64,000 bases of DNA from Flavobacteriaceae bacterium GF1 (GCA_009797885.1 WNKP01000015.1:1-64000); one strand, 5' to 3'; shown: positions 36,573 through 46,807, counted from the stretch's first letter. Notes: generated from the letters alone by a model not told the origin. Made by a program: numbers and translations.

Positions 36573-36604
36573 CTTTTTAACAACTAACCATCAAGCACCA
36601 ACCA

Positions 36605-37540
36605 TTATTTCCTCGCGGGCCTAAACATCAGATACAGTCCGATCAATACAAAAGGAATACTTAACCATTGTCCGGTACTAAAGGTTCCCCAAGTATCTTC
36701 AAACCCACCTTGGCTCTTTTTAAAAAACTCTAGGATAAAACGAATGGGTCCCCACATAACGGCCAACCAAAAACCGAACAGGAAGCCTTCCTTCTTTTTA
36801 AGGTCCGTTTTCCAGTACATCCAGAAATACATGATCGCGAATACAAGGAGATATCCAAAAGCTTCATATAACTGAACGGGATGGCGATAGGGAATGGATT
36901 CCAAAACCGAGGAAAAATCGGGATTGTTTTCAAGGGCATTGTACGCTGCACTGGCCGTCTTTTCCTTGGTCAATTGCATGGCCTTATAGGCAGGCATATC
37001 ATCGGAATCCCTTATGAATTTAGTGGCCAAAGCGAAGGATTTGTCCACTATCTTTCCGTTGATTTCCGAGTTAAAAAAATTTCCCAATCGAACAAATGCC
37101 CCGCCAATGGCACAGGTAATGGTGACCCGGTCCAGTAGCCAGAGTATGCTCATCCCCTTATTCTTCCTGGAAAAAAGGTAAAGTCCTATAATTCCCCCAA
37201 TTGCGGCCCCATGGGATGCCAGACCGGCAAATCCGGTGAACTTAAATTCCGGTGTGGTCTGTATGGGGAGTAGAATGGACAATGGGTCATCTACAAAAAG
37301 TTCGGATTGATAAAAAAGTACATGGCCCAATCTGGCCCCCAACATGATTGATACCACGGCGTACACAAAGAGGGAATCCAGTTTTACCAAGGATATGTTT
37401 TCATTTTGGAAGATACGCTTCATAATGTACCAACCTAAAACAAAGGCCAATATCCAAAGTAAGTTGTAATATTTTATTTGTAGGACACCAATTTGAAAGA
37501 TGGTTTCATCCGGATTCCAAATAAAGCCAAGGAAATGCAT
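36605..37540 (-). CDS. lgt: Prolipoprotein diacylglyceryl transferase
   Basis: 311 residues and about seven transmembrane helices. Lgt transfers a diacylglyceryl group from phosphatidylglycerol to the lipobox cysteine of prolipoproteins at the inner membrane. Conserved pieces are IKYYNLLWILAFVLGWYI, the GARLGHVLFYQ segment, ASHGAAIGGIIGLYLF, the Lgt signature GGAFVRLGNFFNSEI with its essential Arg, and YRHPVQLYEAFGY with the conserved tyrosine/histidine region. It serves the many lipoproteins in this window. The 313-base leader holds a heptamer repeat. Confidence 0.92.
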   Translation of the reverse strand: MHFLGFIWNPDETIFQIGVLQIKYYNLLWILAFVLGWYIMKRIFQNENISLVKLDSLFVYAVVSIMLGARLGHVLFYQSELFVDDPLSILLPIQTTPEFKFTGFAGLASHGAAIGGIIGLYLFSRKNKGMSILWLLDRVTITCAIGGAFVRLGNFFNSEINGKIVDKSFALATKFIRDSDDMPAYKAMQLTKEKTASAAYNALENNPDFSSVLESIPYRHPVQLYEAFGYLLVFAIMYFWMYWKTDLKKKEGFLFGFWLAVMWGPIRFILEFFKKSQGGFEDTWGTFSTGQWLSIPFVLIGLYLMFRPARK

Positions 37541-37853
37541 GTGGTAGATAAATTTAGGGCGAAGATACTAGTTTTGGCTGGTTGGATTAATGGATTGTTG
37601 GAATTTTAAAAAAGTTGGATGCTGGATGTTTGATGTTAGATGCCGGATGTTTGGTGCTAGATGCTTGATGTGAGATGTGAGATGTTTGGTGCTGGATGCT
37701 AGGTGATGGATGAAAGGCCATTTTATGTTGGGGTTCATATATCGAGGGTATTGCAATCGAGTCTTGGATTTTGGAATTTTATGATGGATATGGACTTCGT
37801 GAAATGACATCGAGGCCTAGTAATACTATGAATCATGAACAAATAATTTTTTC
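37541..37853. other. Gene-free stretch between yidD and lgt
   Basis: No gene is supported. The centre is the heptamer repeat at 37615-37712. Open frames over the repeat encode only repetitive peptide and are not credible. The right part (37713-37853) is A/T-rich without clear elements. The lgt promoter must lie in this gap, but no good TAnnTTTG box was picked out. Confidence 0.6.
37615..37712. repeat. Degenerate heptamer tandem repeat, 14 units
   Basis: Fourteen contiguous 7-base units of the form NNNGATG or NNNGGTG (consensus YTRGATG), read without a phase slip from TTGGATG at 37615 to ATGGATG at 37712. Two adjacent units (TGAGATG) are identical; the others vary mainly in the first three positions. 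Confidence 0.9.
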
Positions 37854-38111
37854 TCAAGGCACGGGGTCATATCCTTTTCCTCCCCAGGGATGGCAGCTAA
37901 AAATACGTTTTAAGGAAAGCCATCCGCCTTTAAAAAGTCCGTGTTTTTTTAAAGCCTCCAGGGTATAGTGGGAGCAGGTGGGTTGGTATCTGCACGTAGC
38001 CGGGGTCAAGGGGGAAATCAATACCTGATAGACCCTGACCAGGAACACAAAGGGAGCTATTGCAATCTTCCGCAGGCTAATTGATGCTGAATGTGGTGCC
38101 ATCCTTGCCAT
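37854..38111 (-). CDS. yidD: Membrane protein insertion efficiency factor YidD
   Basis: 85 residues. The family motif is plain: [34 protein letters not shown] (in parts), then [17 protein letters not shown], with the three conserved cysteines. YidD aids insertion of membrane proteins by YidC and is bound to the inner face of the membrane. The only ATG codons (38111, 38102) lie inside the 3' end of cysS, giving a 35-base overlap and translational coupling. Confidence 0.88.
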   Translation of the reverse strand: MARMAPHSASISLRKIAIAPFVFLVRVYQVLISPLTPATCRYQPTCSHYTLEALKKHGLFKGGWLSLKRIFSCHPWGGKGYDPVP

Positions 38112-39558
38112 CTTTTAGCTGTATTCCCAGGGCAGTAAGTTCATCCCGAATCTTATCGGAAGTTTCAAAGTCCTTGTTGGCCCTGGCTTGATTGCGTAAA
38201 TCAATCAGCAGGTTCACCACGCCTTCCATAGTTTGGGAGTTGCCATCCGAAGTGCTTTGGTCCTCCAATCCCAAAACATCGAACACAAAACTGTTAAAGG
38301 TATTGGAGAGCTCATTTTTGTCCGCTTCGGTTATGGTTTCCTTACCTTCTTTGATAAGGTTAATTCGTTTTACGGCGTCAAATAAATGGGCGATGAGTAT
38401 TGGGGTGTTGAAATCATCGTTCATTGCATTATAACACTGTTGGGTCCATGCTTTGACATCAAAATCGGATGTTGGACCCGTAGGCAGTTGGGAAATGGCA
38501 CTATAGGCTTCCATAAGCTTATGATATCCCTTTTCAGAAGCCAAAAGGGCACTGTCACTCAAATCCAGGATACTGGTATAATGGGCCTGCATCATAAAAA
38601 ATCGCACGACCGAGGGAGGGAACGCTTTGCTTAAAATAGCATTCTTTCCTGAGAACATTTCTGAAGGGTAAATATTGTTTCCCGTGGATTTGGACATCTT
38701 TTTACCGTTCAGGGTGAGCATGTTCGCATGTAGCCAATAGTTTACCGGGGACTTACCGTTACTGGCTTCGGCCTGGGCTATTTCACATTCGTGATGCGGG
38801 AACTTCAAATCCATCCCCCCACCGTGAATATCAAAATTTTCCCCAAGATATTTGGTGCTCATCGCCGTACATTCCAAATGCCAACCCGGGAAACCATCGC
38901 CCCAAGGGGATGGCCACCGCATGATATGTTGAGGTTCCGCTTTTTTCCAGAGTGCAAAATCCTGAGGGTTCTTTTTTTCGTCCTGTGCTGCCAATTCACG
39001 CGTATTGGCGATCATATCCTCCAATTTACGTCCGCTCAATTTCCCGTATTCATGGGAAGCATTGAATTTGACAACATCAAAATATACCGAGCCATTCTTT
39101 TCATAGGCGAACCCTTTCCCTAGAATTTCCTTTATGATTTCAATCTGCTCAATGATATGTCCCGTGGCCGTGGGTTCGATACTGGGGGGCAGCAGATTGA
39201 ATTTTTTGAGGGTATCATGAAAGTCAACCGTATAGCGTTGTACTACTTCCATAGGCTCCAATTGTTCCAACTTTGCCTTTTTTGCAATTTTATCCTCCCC
39301 ATCATCCGCATCGTTTTCCAAATGTCCGGCATCTGTAATATTTCGCACATAGCGCACCTTAAAACCAAGATGTTTAAAGTATCGAAATATCATGTCAAAG
39401 GATATAAAGGTTCGGCAGTTTCCCAAATGTACGTTACTGTAAACGGTGGGGCCACAGACATACATGCCTATATAGCCTTTTTTCAAGGGATTGAAGGTTT
39501 CTTTCCTGCCTGTAAGTGAATTGGTGACCTTTACCGTTTGCTGTTCGTACAGTGGCAT
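38077..39558 (-). CDS. cysS: Cysteine--tRNA ligase
   Basis: 493 residues, class I synthetase. Cys35 in MYVCGPTVY starts the zinc site, completed by HLECTAMS and HHECEIAQ. The HIGH motif is HLGN at 44-47, and [11 protein letters not shown] near residue 280 is the KMSKS loop. The C-terminal helical domain ends with [20 protein letters not shown], the usual CysRS tail. It overlaps folE by 1 base upstream and yidD by 35 bases downstream, forming a folE-cysS-yidD operon. Confidence 0.94.
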   Translation of the reverse strand: MPLYEQQTVKVTNSLTGRKETFNPLKKGYIGMYVCGPTVYSNVHLGNCRTFISFDMIFRYFKHLGFKVRYVRNITDAGHLENDADDGEDKIAKKAKLEQLEPMEVVQRYTVDFHDTLKKFNLLPPSIEPTATGHIIEQIEIIKEILGKGFAYEKNGSVYFDVVKFNASHEYGKLSGRKLEDMIANTRELAAQDEKKNPQDFALWKKAEPQHIMRWPSPWGDGFPGWHLECTAMSTKYLGENFDIHGGGMDLKFPHHECEIAQAEASNGKSPVNYWLHANMLTLNGKKMSKSTGNNIYPSEMFSGKNAILSKAFPPSVVRFFMMQAHYTSILDLSDSALLASEKGYHKLMEAYSAISQLPTGPTSDFDVKAWTQQCYNAMNDDFNTPILIAHLFDAVKRINLIKEGKETITEADKNELSNTFNSFVFDVLGLEDQSTSDGNSQTMEGVVNLLIDLRNQARANKDFETSDKIRDELTALGIQLKDGKDGTTFSIN

Positions 39559-40238
39559 TAAAACTCGGTATCTAGGTTGACGTATTCCAAAAACTCCTTT
39601 CTAACGGCCTCATCCTTGAACTTTCCCCCATATTCCGCGGTAACGGTACTACTTTCAATATCCCGGATTCCCCTTGAATTTACGCAAAGATGTTTTGCAT
39701 CGATCAAGCAAGCGACGTCCTCGGTCCCTAACACCTTTTGGAGCTCTTTGACAATCTGGATGTTCAAGCGTTCCTGGACCTGCGGCCTTTTGGCATAGTA
39801 ATCAACAATGCGATTCATTTTTGAAAGGCCAACGACCGTTCCATTGGAGATATAAGCAACATGGGCTTTTCCCACGATGGGCAATAAGTGATGTTCGCAG
39901 GTAGAGTAGAGGGTAATGTTCTTTTCCACCAACATCTGCCCATACTTGTACTTGTTTTCAAAGGTTGAGGATTTCGGTCTCCTATCGGGATGTAAACCTC
40001 CAAAAATTTCCTTAACGAACATTTTTGCCACCCTTTTGGGGGTGCCTTTTAGGCTGTCATCGTCAAGGTCCAACCCTAAGGTCAATAATATTTCACGGAC
40101 ATTCCCTTCAATGCGCTTTATCTTTTCAGCATCTTCCAATACAAAAGCGTCCTGGCGTAAAGGGGTGTCTTGAGCAGAGCCAACGTGGTCGTTGCCCCGA
40201 TCCTCAAACTGTTCTTCCAAAGTCTGTTCCAATTTCAT
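39558..40238 (-). CDS. folE: GTP cyclohydrolase I
   Basis: 226 residues. It converts GTP to dihydroneopterin triphosphate, the first step to tetrahydrofolate and related pterins. The zinc and active-site motif [18 protein letters not shown] is clear, followed by [22 protein letters not shown] (in parts) and [12 protein letters not shown] with the second Cys. [18 protein letters not shown] is the usual N-terminal core. ATG at 40238 was chosen; the frame runs 8 codons further up without similarity. folP, a later enzyme of the pathway, is in this window at 62625 but not linked. Confidence 0.93.
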   Translation of the reverse strand: MKLEQTLEEQFEDRGNDHVGSAQDTPLRQDAFVLEDAEKIKRIEGNVREILLTLGLDLDDDSLKGTPKRVAKMFVKEIFGGLHPDRRPKSSTFENKYKYGQMLVEKNITLYSTCEHHLLPIVGKAHVAYISNGTVVGLSKMNRIVDYYAKRPQVQERLNIQIVKELQKVLGTEDVACLIDAKHLCVNSRGIRDIESSTVTAEYGGKFKDEAVRKEFLEYVNLDTEF

Positions 40239-40712
40239 TGTTGCGCCCAATAAAGCGCACAAAGATATGCATTAATGCCCTATTTACCCTTTGAATTACC
40301 GGGTTTGCCAACATAAATTATTGTTAAGGGGCACCCTCGGATTTTTTGCAACTCTCGAATTTACAGTTACCTAACGCCTACGTCGATACCGGTTTTTTAT
40401 GTTTTTTGGTTTTTGGGCTTGCCCGACGTAGTTTCCAATCGTTTGCAATGATTCCTGACCTATAACAACATGCCAAAAAGGGGACGCCAACTTTTAAGGG
40501 TGGGATTTTGGTGGAAATTCCCCAGTTCGGCCTTACACATACAATTCCAGCGCAAAGTAGTGCCCTGCGATGATGAGAACCTGTAATGCTCATTTTAACA
40601 TGGCATTGCCATGGTGGCCGTTCATCGAATATTTGGCTTTTTGCACCATTTTGAATACTAAAACAGGGTTTGGGATAGTTATTAAGCATATACATGCATT
40701 AGCCCCAAATTT
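40239..40712. other. 474-base gap between divergent folE and the T9SS cargo gene
   Basis: No convincing gene. It should hold the promoters of both neighbours. A perfect 8-base inverted repeat CTACGTCG/CGACGTAG occurs at 40378-40431 around a T-rich loop, but such a pair is expected by chance in a window this size. A small RNA cannot be excluded. Confidence 0.5.
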
Positions 40713-42173
40713 ATGCGAACACTATTTTGTGCTATCTCTTGCTTGTTTGTTATGGGTTTTCACCTGAATGCCCAAAATTCCCCGGATTGTAGGACCGCTA
40801 TCCCAATATGTGCCGATGCCCCCATAGATGGAGTGGTTGATGGTGGAGGTGATATTGATGACTTTGATCCCGATGTAATTCGGCAGACCGGATGTTTGGA
40901 AAAGGGTAGTGTAATTTCGGCCAATATAGAGAACAACACGGCTTGGTACGTATTTAGGGCCGGTACGGATGGTCAAATAGGGTTTGACATTGAGGCTTTG
41001 CCCGTCACCCCGGGATCACCCGTGACCGCAGAGTATGATTTTGCATTGTTCGGTCCATTTGACCAAACAACCGGTGCCAATTTCTGTGGCAATATCAGTA
41101 ATGGTACGGAACAACCTATCCGTTGTAATTACGAAGTAAACGATACCAACTTTACGGGGATGGGGGTGAACCCTGAAAATGGGCAGGTAGGCGCACCCAA
41201 TGTCACGGGGAGTCAAAATACCTATGACGAGTTCTTGGATGTGATTGCAGGGGAGGTATATTTCTTGCTGATCAACAATTTCAATACTAATTTTAATGGT
41301 GATGCCGAACCATTTATCCTAACGTTTACCGGGAATTCCGTGGATGCGGATCAAAATACCGCATTGGATTGTACGCTAAGGGATGAGTTCCTTGGTTTTG
41401 ACATCATTGCTTGCGAGGGTGACCCGGACATTGTACTTTCTGCCCAAAACTCCCCTGCAGGACCCAATATCGCCAACATTACATGGGAAGTAGATACCGA
41501 TGATGACGGAACTATTGATACTGTATTGGCTACAGGAGCAGGAGAAATCGAGTTGACGGTAACAAGTCCTAATTCCGGCCGTTATTTTGTGACCATAGAA
41601 ACTACCTTTGGAGAAACCATTACGGATGATATCTTAATTACTTTTTACGGTATCCCTGTGCTGTTGCCCGGTGAAGATGGTATTATTGTTAGGGAGGATT
41701 TGACCAATGCGGATGATCCGGATAGCTATGTTGTTGAGTTTGTTGTTGATGGTACCGGGGATTATGAATATGCCATAAACGGGGGCGAATTTCAAGATGA
41801 ACCCATTTTTTTGGACGTTCCTCCAGGTCTTAATACAGTAATCATCAACGATAAAAATGGTTGTGGCACCACTGAGCCCATTGAATTCCTTGTCGTGGGC
41901 TATCCCAAGTTTTTTACCCCCAATGGTGATGCGTTCAATAATTTTTGGGAGGTCAAGGGAATTGAGGAACTCATCAATCCCACCATATTTATTTTTGATC
42001 GTTACGGAAAGTTGTTGAAGCAGTTGGGGCAAACGGATACCGGTTGGGATGGGACCTTTAATGGCAGGCAATTGCCATCTTCGGACTATTGGTTCAGACT
42101 GGATTATGAGCGCGATGAGCAAACGGTAATTGTTGCCAAAACCGTTAGGAACCATTTTTCATTGGTGCGATAA
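40713..42173 (+). CDS. T9SS type B sorting-domain surface protein
   Basis: 486 residues: signal peptide (about 1-20), an N-terminal region NSPDCRTAIPICADAPIDG followed by a jelly-roll-like domain (NNTAWYVFRAGTDGQIGFDI in parts), a middle Ig/PKD-like part (ITWEVDTDDDGTIDTV), and a C-terminal type B sorting domain from about 395 (YPKFFTPNGDAFNNFWEV, IFIFDRYGKLLKQLG, GWDGTFNGRQLPSSDYWF). The type IX secretion system should carry it to the cell surface or medium. In flavobacteria such cargo includes adhesins of the SprB type. The short C-terminus NHFSLVR fits this class. Confidence 0.88.
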   Translation: MRTLFCAISCLFVMGFHLNAQNSPDCRTAIPICADAPIDGVVDGGGDIDDFDPDVIRQTGCLEKGSVISANIENNTAWYVFRAGTDGQIGFDIEALPVTPGSPVTAEYDFALFGPFDQTTGANFCGNISNGTEQPIRCNYEVNDTNFTGMGVNPENGQVGAPNVTGSQNTYDEFLDVIAGEVYFLLINNFNTNFNGDAEPFILTFTGNSVDADQNTALDCTLRDEFLGFDIIACEGDPDIVLSAQNSPAGPNIANITWEVDTDDDGTIDTVLATGAGEIELTVTSPNSGRYFVTIETTFGETITDDILITFYGIPVLLPGEDGIIVREDLTNADDPDSYVVEFVVDGTGDYEYAINGGEFQDEPIFLDVPPGLNTVIINDKNGCGTTEPIEFLVVGYPKFFTPNGDAFNNFWEVKGIEELINPTIFIFDRYGKLLKQLGQTDTGWDGTFNGRQLPSSDYWFRLDYERDEQTVIVAKTVRNHFSLVR

Positions 42174-42197
42174 AAAAAGCCGGACATACATCCGGCC
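42172..42197. terminator. Terminator between the T9SS gene and the FadL-type gene
   Basis: GCCGGA and TCCGGC (42179-42184, 42191-42196) form a hairpin. The minus strand follows it with seven T, so it best serves the gene ending at 42231, but it may act on both. Confidence 0.8.
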
Positions 42198-42230
42198 TTA
42201 TACTTATACCTATTCCCTTTTCCTTAAGGT

Positions 42231-43733
42231 TTAGAATTTTAATGTGAAGGACAAGATGATATTGGAATTTGTTCGATTGACCAGGGCATTATTCGTTGCT
42301 CCCGTATCGAAAAAGAGTTCATTGACGTCCTGCTCCGTTCTGGCATAAGCCAAATCCAATCGGCTACCTCCAAAATCATAGCCGATCCCTGCGGAAAACC
42401 CTTCCAAATCCCCAATGACATCGGAATCTTCATACGGACTTTCCTCTATACGATAACCTCCTCTTAGGCTAAGTCGTTCAATTCTATACTCACCACCAAA
42501 TCGATAGGAGTTCACAACACCCAGTTGGCTGGCAATCAATTGATTCTGATCGGCAAAAACAGGATCGGAGTTGGGCCGCAATTCTGCTTGGGAAAAATCC
42601 TGATAGCCATAGTCGAAACTTAGCAGTCCGTCCTTACCAAAGATGATTGCCGCACTACCGGTCACTTTTCCGGGGGTTTGAATGCGATAATCCTCAAAGA
42701 GGTTAACGATATTGAAGTCAATGAAATTAATGTCATCGTCTGCTAAATTGGAATTGACCCGTTGGGCCGTATCGTCCCGCAACCTATACCATGTAGGCGA
42801 TTGGTAACTTCCGCCAATCCGTATACTTTCGTTGAGTTTGGCAATGGCCCCTACGCTAAAGGAAAACCCTTCCCCTTCGGTACGCAAAAAGTTATCAAAA
42901 GAGGCAAATTGAACAGGGGAATCTGCATTGAATCCACTTTCGTCCAATCTGGTCAACCGCTCATACAAAAGGGAGTGAAAATTTACGGAGGCCCCAATAT
43001 ATAAGCTTTCCTGGTATTGTCCGGAGAAGTTTAGGGTAAATTTACTGTTGTGGCCATTTACGGTTTGACTGTAGGTTTGGTTCACGTTGTCATATGATGC
43101 ATTGGACAAATACGCAGTTCCACTTTCATCGGCTTCGTCCACGGGGTTTATGATGCCACCAAAATATCCCAGAAAGGCTTGTTGATTTCCGAATCCCTGT
43201 TCGGCACCAACCCTAAGATAGGCTTCCTCCAGGAATTCGTTTTCGTTCAAAAGCAGGTTCCCAAAGGGTACGCCCTGGGCGAACTCCAAAAAATAGTTGT
43301 CTATCCCTTCCGTTGAATTTCCTGTAGCAACAAACTCGTTATCGAAGTTTTCGACCAAATCATAATTTATGGCCAGTGCAATTTTCTTCCAGGGTGAATC
43401 GGGGGACTTAAAGACAAACACCCCACCAACTTGGTTCAATTGCTGCGAATTCAGTTCGGTATTCACAGTACTGCTTCCATACAGGGCGTCATTGTTCCTG
43501 TTGTAGTTGGAGCCTGTAGCCGTGAATTGGCTATAGTTGAAAACGGACGACCCTGCCGGATTTACATTAAGGGCGGATAGGTCCCCCCCCAACGCTCCGA
43601 AGGCTCCCCCCAACGCTTGAAATCGTGCCGTACCTTGGCCTTCTTGAATGCTGTACCGAAGTACATCATTAATGCCTTGAGCGTTTGCACCTAGGCATAC
43701 AACTCCCATTATGAGTATGGATAATCTTCTCAT
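42231..43733 (-). CDS. OmpP1/FadL/TodX-type outer-membrane transporter
   Basis: 500 residues with a signal peptide (LSILIMGVVCLGANAQ). The N-terminal plug-like segment GTARFQALGGAFGALGGDLSALNVNPAG is diagnostic for the FadL/OmpP1 family, whose barrels pass hydrophobic compounds such as fatty acids. The barrel ends with IILSFTLKF, a normal terminal strand. Gene order with the next gene, then proS and rpsT, is conserved in flavobacteria as far as I recall. The substrate is not evident. Confidence 0.85.
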   Translation of the reverse strand: MRRLSILIMGVVCLGANAQGINDVLRYSIQEGQGTARFQALGGAFGALGGDLSALNVNPAGSSVFNYSQFTATGSNYNRNNDALYGSSTVNTELNSQQLNQVGGVFVFKSPDSPWKKIALAINYDLVENFDNEFVATGNSTEGIDNYFLEFAQGVPFGNLLLNENEFLEEAYLRVGAEQGFGNQQAFLGYFGGIINPVDEADESGTAYLSNASYDNVNQTYSQTVNGHNSKFTLNFSGQYQESLYIGASVNFHSLLYERLTRLDESGFNADSPVQFASFDNFLRTEGEGFSFSVGAIAKLNESIRIGGSYQSPTWYRLRDDTAQRVNSNLADDDINFIDFNIVNLFEDYRIQTPGKVTGSAAIIFGKDGLLSFDYGYQDFSQAELRPNSDPVFADQNQLIASQLGVVNSYRFGGEYRIERLSLRGGYRIEESPYEDSDVIGDLEGFSAGIGYDFGGSRLDLAYARTEQDVNELFFDTGATNNALVNRTNSNIILSFTLKF

Positions 43734-43767
43734 CTTGTATTCCTTTAAACGTTAATTGACTTTGGAT

Positions 43768-45081
43768 TTAATTTCTTCGTCCACCACTTCTTCCTGAGGA
43801 AGAACGACCTCCTCCTGATGATCGTCCGCCAGAACTGCGGTAACTGCCACCAGAGCTTCGATAACTTCCAGAACTCCTTGAGCTACCTGAACTTCGGTAA
43901 CTGCCCGAGCTTCTTGAGCTTCTTGATGGTGAAGAACGGTATCCGCTTCCGGAACTGGAACGGGACGATCGCCCATAACCATAAGTACTGCTCCTTGGGG
44001 CCGTTCTGCTACCTGATTGGTAACTCCTAGCACTTCTTCCGGCACCACTATAGGTCCTTGAACGCCCAGTTGCACTGCCGGAACGACCGTAGGAATTGCT
44101 CCTTGAACTTCCACTATATCTAGGATTGCTTCGCGTGATGCCATTATACCTCGGGGTAGATCGGGTACTTCTGCTGGAACGATACCTTTGGTTTCTGGCA
44201 ATGGCATCAGAGCTTACGGCCCTTCTTGCGGTGCTATTACTCCTATAACTTCTGGAACTTCTGCCCGCAGTACTCCTATTTACGCTGGAACGGGCACTGG
44301 TACTTCTCAATCTTGAGGAATTCAACGTATTTCTTCTATAAATGCCGGAGCTTCCGCGTAGGCTATTGTTGGCCAATGCATTGGTTCTATATCCCCTTCG
44401 GGTTCGGTTAAAGGCGACGTTTCTATTGTGAAATCCACGACCGCCAAATCCTCCATAAACAGGACCTCCCCAAGCCCAACCGGCATTCCATCCCCAACCG
44501 GCATTCCATCCCCAGCCAGGGCCTCCCCAGCCCCAACCGGCATTCCATGCCCATGGATTGTTCCATCCCCAGCCAAAGCCTCCCCAGCCAAAGCCTCCCC
44601 AGCCCCAACCGGCGTTCCATAGCCATGGATCGTTCCATCCCCAGCCAAGGCCTCCCCAGCCCCAACTGTTATCATATACATTAATGTTTACATTGGTGGG
44701 GTTGTCCCCCCAACCTGGATTGCCATTGTAGTCGTTATTGGTGGCAAAATAGTCTACCTGTGCTCCCACTTGTAAGGAATCACTTTGCACTCCGCTGTAG
44801 TAATCATCTACATCCGTGAAAATTTCGGAGTCCAAAATTTGCTGATATTCCTCTGCGCGTTGTCCAAAATATTCTCCATAAATATTATTCTCCGTTTCCT
44901 CGTTCTGGACGGCCTCTTCATTCTTTTTCTCAACACTAACTACCCTGTTGCCAGAAGAATAGATACCATCATCGTCGTAGTATGATGCTTGTTGGTAAGA
45001 ACCACAGGATACCAGGGAGAGGAGAAGTGCTCCCAGGATTATGGGAACATAAAACTTTTTGCGGGGTAGATTGGGATTCAT
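43768..45081 (-). CDS. Gly/Trp-rich and Ser/Arg-rich lipoprotein
   Basis: 437 residues. A lipobox (LLSLVSC, Cys26) is followed by an acidic stretch (about 35-135), then an aromatic glycine tract (about 140-206) built from GWGWGGFGWGWN, NPWAWNAGWGWGG and similar blocks. A long basic Ser/Arg/Gly/Tyr tail runs to the end (about 235-437: SSRSTRSTPR, YRSSGGSYRSSGG, GRSGGRRN). The protein is probably outer-membrane attached and unstructured after the lipid anchor. The start at 45081 puts the lipobox at a normal distance; an ATG 8 codons upstream is possible. It is conserved next to OmpP1 and divergent proS in flavobacteria as far as I recall. Function unknown. Confidence 0.75.
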   Translation of the reverse strand: MNPNLPRKKFYVPIILGALLLSLVSCGSYQQASYYDDDGIYSSGNRVVSVEKKNEEAVQNEETENNIYGEYFGQRAEEYQQILDSEIFTDVDDYYSGVQSDSLQVGAQVDYFATNNDYNGNPGWGDNPTNVNINVYDNSWGWGGLGWGWNDPWLWNAGWGWGGFGWGGFGWGWNNPWAWNAGWGWGGPGWGWNAGWGWNAGWAWGGPVYGGFGGRGFHNRNVAFNRTRRGYRTNALANNSLRGSSGIYRRNTLNSSRLRSTSARSSVNRSTAGRSSRSYRSNSTARRAVSSDAIARNQRYRSSRSTRSTPRYNGITRSNPRYSGSSRSNSYGRSGSATGRSRTYSGAGRSARSYQSGSRTAPRSSTYGYGRSSRSSSGSGYRSSPSRSSRSSGSYRSSGSSRSSGSYRSSGGSYRSSGGRSSGGGRSSSGRSGGRRN

Positions 45082-45177
45082 ATCTTCAATTTTTTTGTTC
45101 AACATACTAAAAAAATGGTAGTTTTACCGTTTAATTTTTGTTAATCTAGACACAAGTTTTGTGCCAAACTTTATTGG

Positions 45178-46653
45178 ATGGGTAAAAATTTGACGAGCAG
45201 GGCGGAAGACTACTCCAAGTGGTATAATGAATTGGTGGTAAAGGCGGACCTGGCCGAGAACTCAGGTGTTAGGGGATGTATGGTTATTAAACCCTACGGA
45301 TTTGCCATTTGGGAAAAGATGCAAGCAGGTCTCGACAAGATGTTCAAGGATACGGGGCATCAAAATGCGTACTTTCCGATTTTTATTCCCAAGTCCTATT
45401 TTAGCAAGGAGGCCAGTCATGTGGAAGGGTTTGCAAAAGAATGTGCCGTAGTTACCCACTACCGATTAAAGAACGCGGAGGATGGAAGTGGTATCGTGGT
45501 GGATGAGAATGCAAAATTGGAAGAGGAATTGATTGTAAGACCCACTTCCGAAACCATTATTTGGGATACCTACAGAAAATGGATCCAGTCGTATCGAGAT
45601 CTTCCCTTGTTATTGAACCAATGGGCCAATGTGGTGCGATGGGAAATGCGAACCCGACTTTTTTTAAGAACTGCGGAATTTCTTTGGCAAGAAGGCCATA
45701 CTGCCCATGCTACGGAAAAGGAAGCTGTGGATGAGGCCGAAATGATCATGCACTTATATGCGGATTTTGCGGAGAACCATATGGCGGTTCCCGTAATCAA
45801 AGGAACAAAAACAGAAAGCGAACGTTTTGCGGGAGCGATTGAGACCTATTGTATAGAGGCCTTGATGCAGGACGGTAAAGCACTGCAATCGGGGACCTCG
45901 CACTTTTTGGGGCAAAATTTTGCCAAGGCCTTTGACGTGAAATTTGCCAATAAAGAAGGAAAACAAGATTATGTCTGGGCAACTTCCTGGGGGGTTTCCA
46001 CCAGATTGATGGGGGCCTTGATAATGACCCACAGTGATGATAATGGGTTGGTACTCCCTCCAAAATTGGCACCTATCCAAGTGGTTATAATCCCTATCTA
46101 CAAAGGAATGGAACAGCTTGAAGCCATATCCAAAAAAGTGGAACCTTTGGTCGAGGCGCTTAAAGAAAAGGGTATTTCGGTGAAATATGATGATAGGGAC
46201 ACCCATAAGCCCGGATTTAAATTCAATGAGTATGAACTTAAGGGCGTTCCGGTGCGTTTGGCCATCGGAAATAGGGATTTGGAGAATGGAACCATCGAAG
46301 TCGCCAGAAGGGATACTTTGGAAAAAAAGTCCATACCCATGGAAAATATTCTGGATACCATAACATCCTTATTGGAGGAGATACAGTTGCATATTTTTCA
46401 GAAAGCGAAAAGGCACCAGGAAGATCACATCACTTCAGTGGATTCCTATAGCGATTTTAAAAAACAGCTTGAAGAAAAAGGTGGTTTTTTTGCCGCGCAT
46501 TGGGATGGGACCAGGGAAACAGAGGATAGGATAAAGGAAGAGACCAAGGCTACCATTCGTTGTATTCCCATTGATGTTCAAAATGAAGAAGGCCGCTGTA
46601 TGGTCACCGGTAAACCTTCCCCATATCGGGTACTTTTTGCAAAGGCCTACTAG
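45178..46653 (+). CDS. proS: Proline--tRNA ligase, eukaryote/archaea-like type
   Basis: 491 residues, class II synthetase of the shorter type without the bacterial editing insert. Motif 2 lies in [16 protein letters not shown] followed by [33 protein letters not shown] (in parts). Motif 3 is AWYY-like in [15 protein letters not shown]. The anticodon-binding domain has [34 protein letters not shown] (in parts) and [10 protein letters not shown]. The C-terminal zinc-like domain ends YRVLFAKAY with the final Tyr typical of this type. It is followed by the tRNA-Glu transcription unit. Confidence 0.93.
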   Translation: MGKNLTSRAEDYSKWYNELVVKADLAENSGVRGCMVIKPYGFAIWEKMQAGLDKMFKDTGHQNAYFPIFIPKSYFSKEASHVEGFAKECAVVTHYRLKNAEDGSGIVVDENAKLEEELIVRPTSETIIWDTYRKWIQSYRDLPLLLNQWANVVRWEMRTRLFLRTAEFLWQEGHTAHATEKEAVDEAEMIMHLYADFAENHMAVPVIKGTKTESERFAGAIETYCIEALMQDGKALQSGTSHFLGQNFAKAFDVKFANKEGKQDYVWATSWGVSTRLMGALIMTHSDDNGLVLPPKLAPIQVVIIPIYKGMEQLEAISKKVEPLVEALKEKGISVKYDDRDTHKPGFKFNEYELKGVPVRLAIGNRDLENGTIEVARRDTLEKKSIPMENILDTITSLLEEIQLHIFQKAKRHQEDHITSVDSYSDFKKQLEEKGGFFAAHWDGTRETEDRIKEETKATIRCIPIDVQNEEGRCMVTGKPSPYRVLFAKAY

Positions 46654-46679
46654 CCCCTTCAAAAATTAGGTTGCTACTA

Positions 46680-46709
46680 TTGCAATAGTTAAAAATAGTT
46701 GTATTTTTG
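46680..46709 (+). promoter_or_regulatory. Promoter of tRNA-Glu and rpsT
   Basis: TTG at 46680-46682 and TATTTTTG at 46702-46709 are spaced by 19 bases, an excellent match to the Bacteroidota consensus. It lies 26 bases before the tRNA, with no terminator before rpsT, so it probably drives both. Confidence 0.75.
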
Positions 46710-46735
46710 CGTCCGCTATTTAGTGACCTTAGTAT

Positions 46736-46807
46736 GGCCCGTTCGTCTAGGGGTTAGGACGCCAGGTTTTCATCCTGGTAACAGGGGTTCGATTCCCCTA
46801 CGGGCTA
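46736..46807 (+). tRNA. tRNA-Glu (UUC)
   Basis: A 72-base cloverleaf. The acceptor stem GGCCCGT pairs with ACGGGCT, and the D arm is TCTAGGGGTTAGGA. The anticodon stem CCAGG/CCTGG encloses the loop TTTTCAT with anticodon TTC. The T arm is AGGGG/CCCCT around TTCGATT. CCA is not encoded (the next bases are CAA). Confidence 0.96.

Noticed and set aside
37568-37810. An 80-codon minus-strand frame over the heptamer repeat
   Set aside because: It exists only because the repeat lacks stop codons; the peptide is simple repeat sequence without a ribosome site or similarity.
40378-40431. Perfect 8-base inverted repeat CTACGTCG/CGACGTAG as an operator
   Set aside because: Pairs of this length within about 50 bases are expected dozens of times by chance in 64 kb; there is no second copy or other support.
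44322-44681. Long Gly/Ala/Leu-rich frames on both strands over the Gly/Trp tract
   Set aside because: They are alternative-frame readings of an imperfect DNA repeat within the lipoprotein gene.
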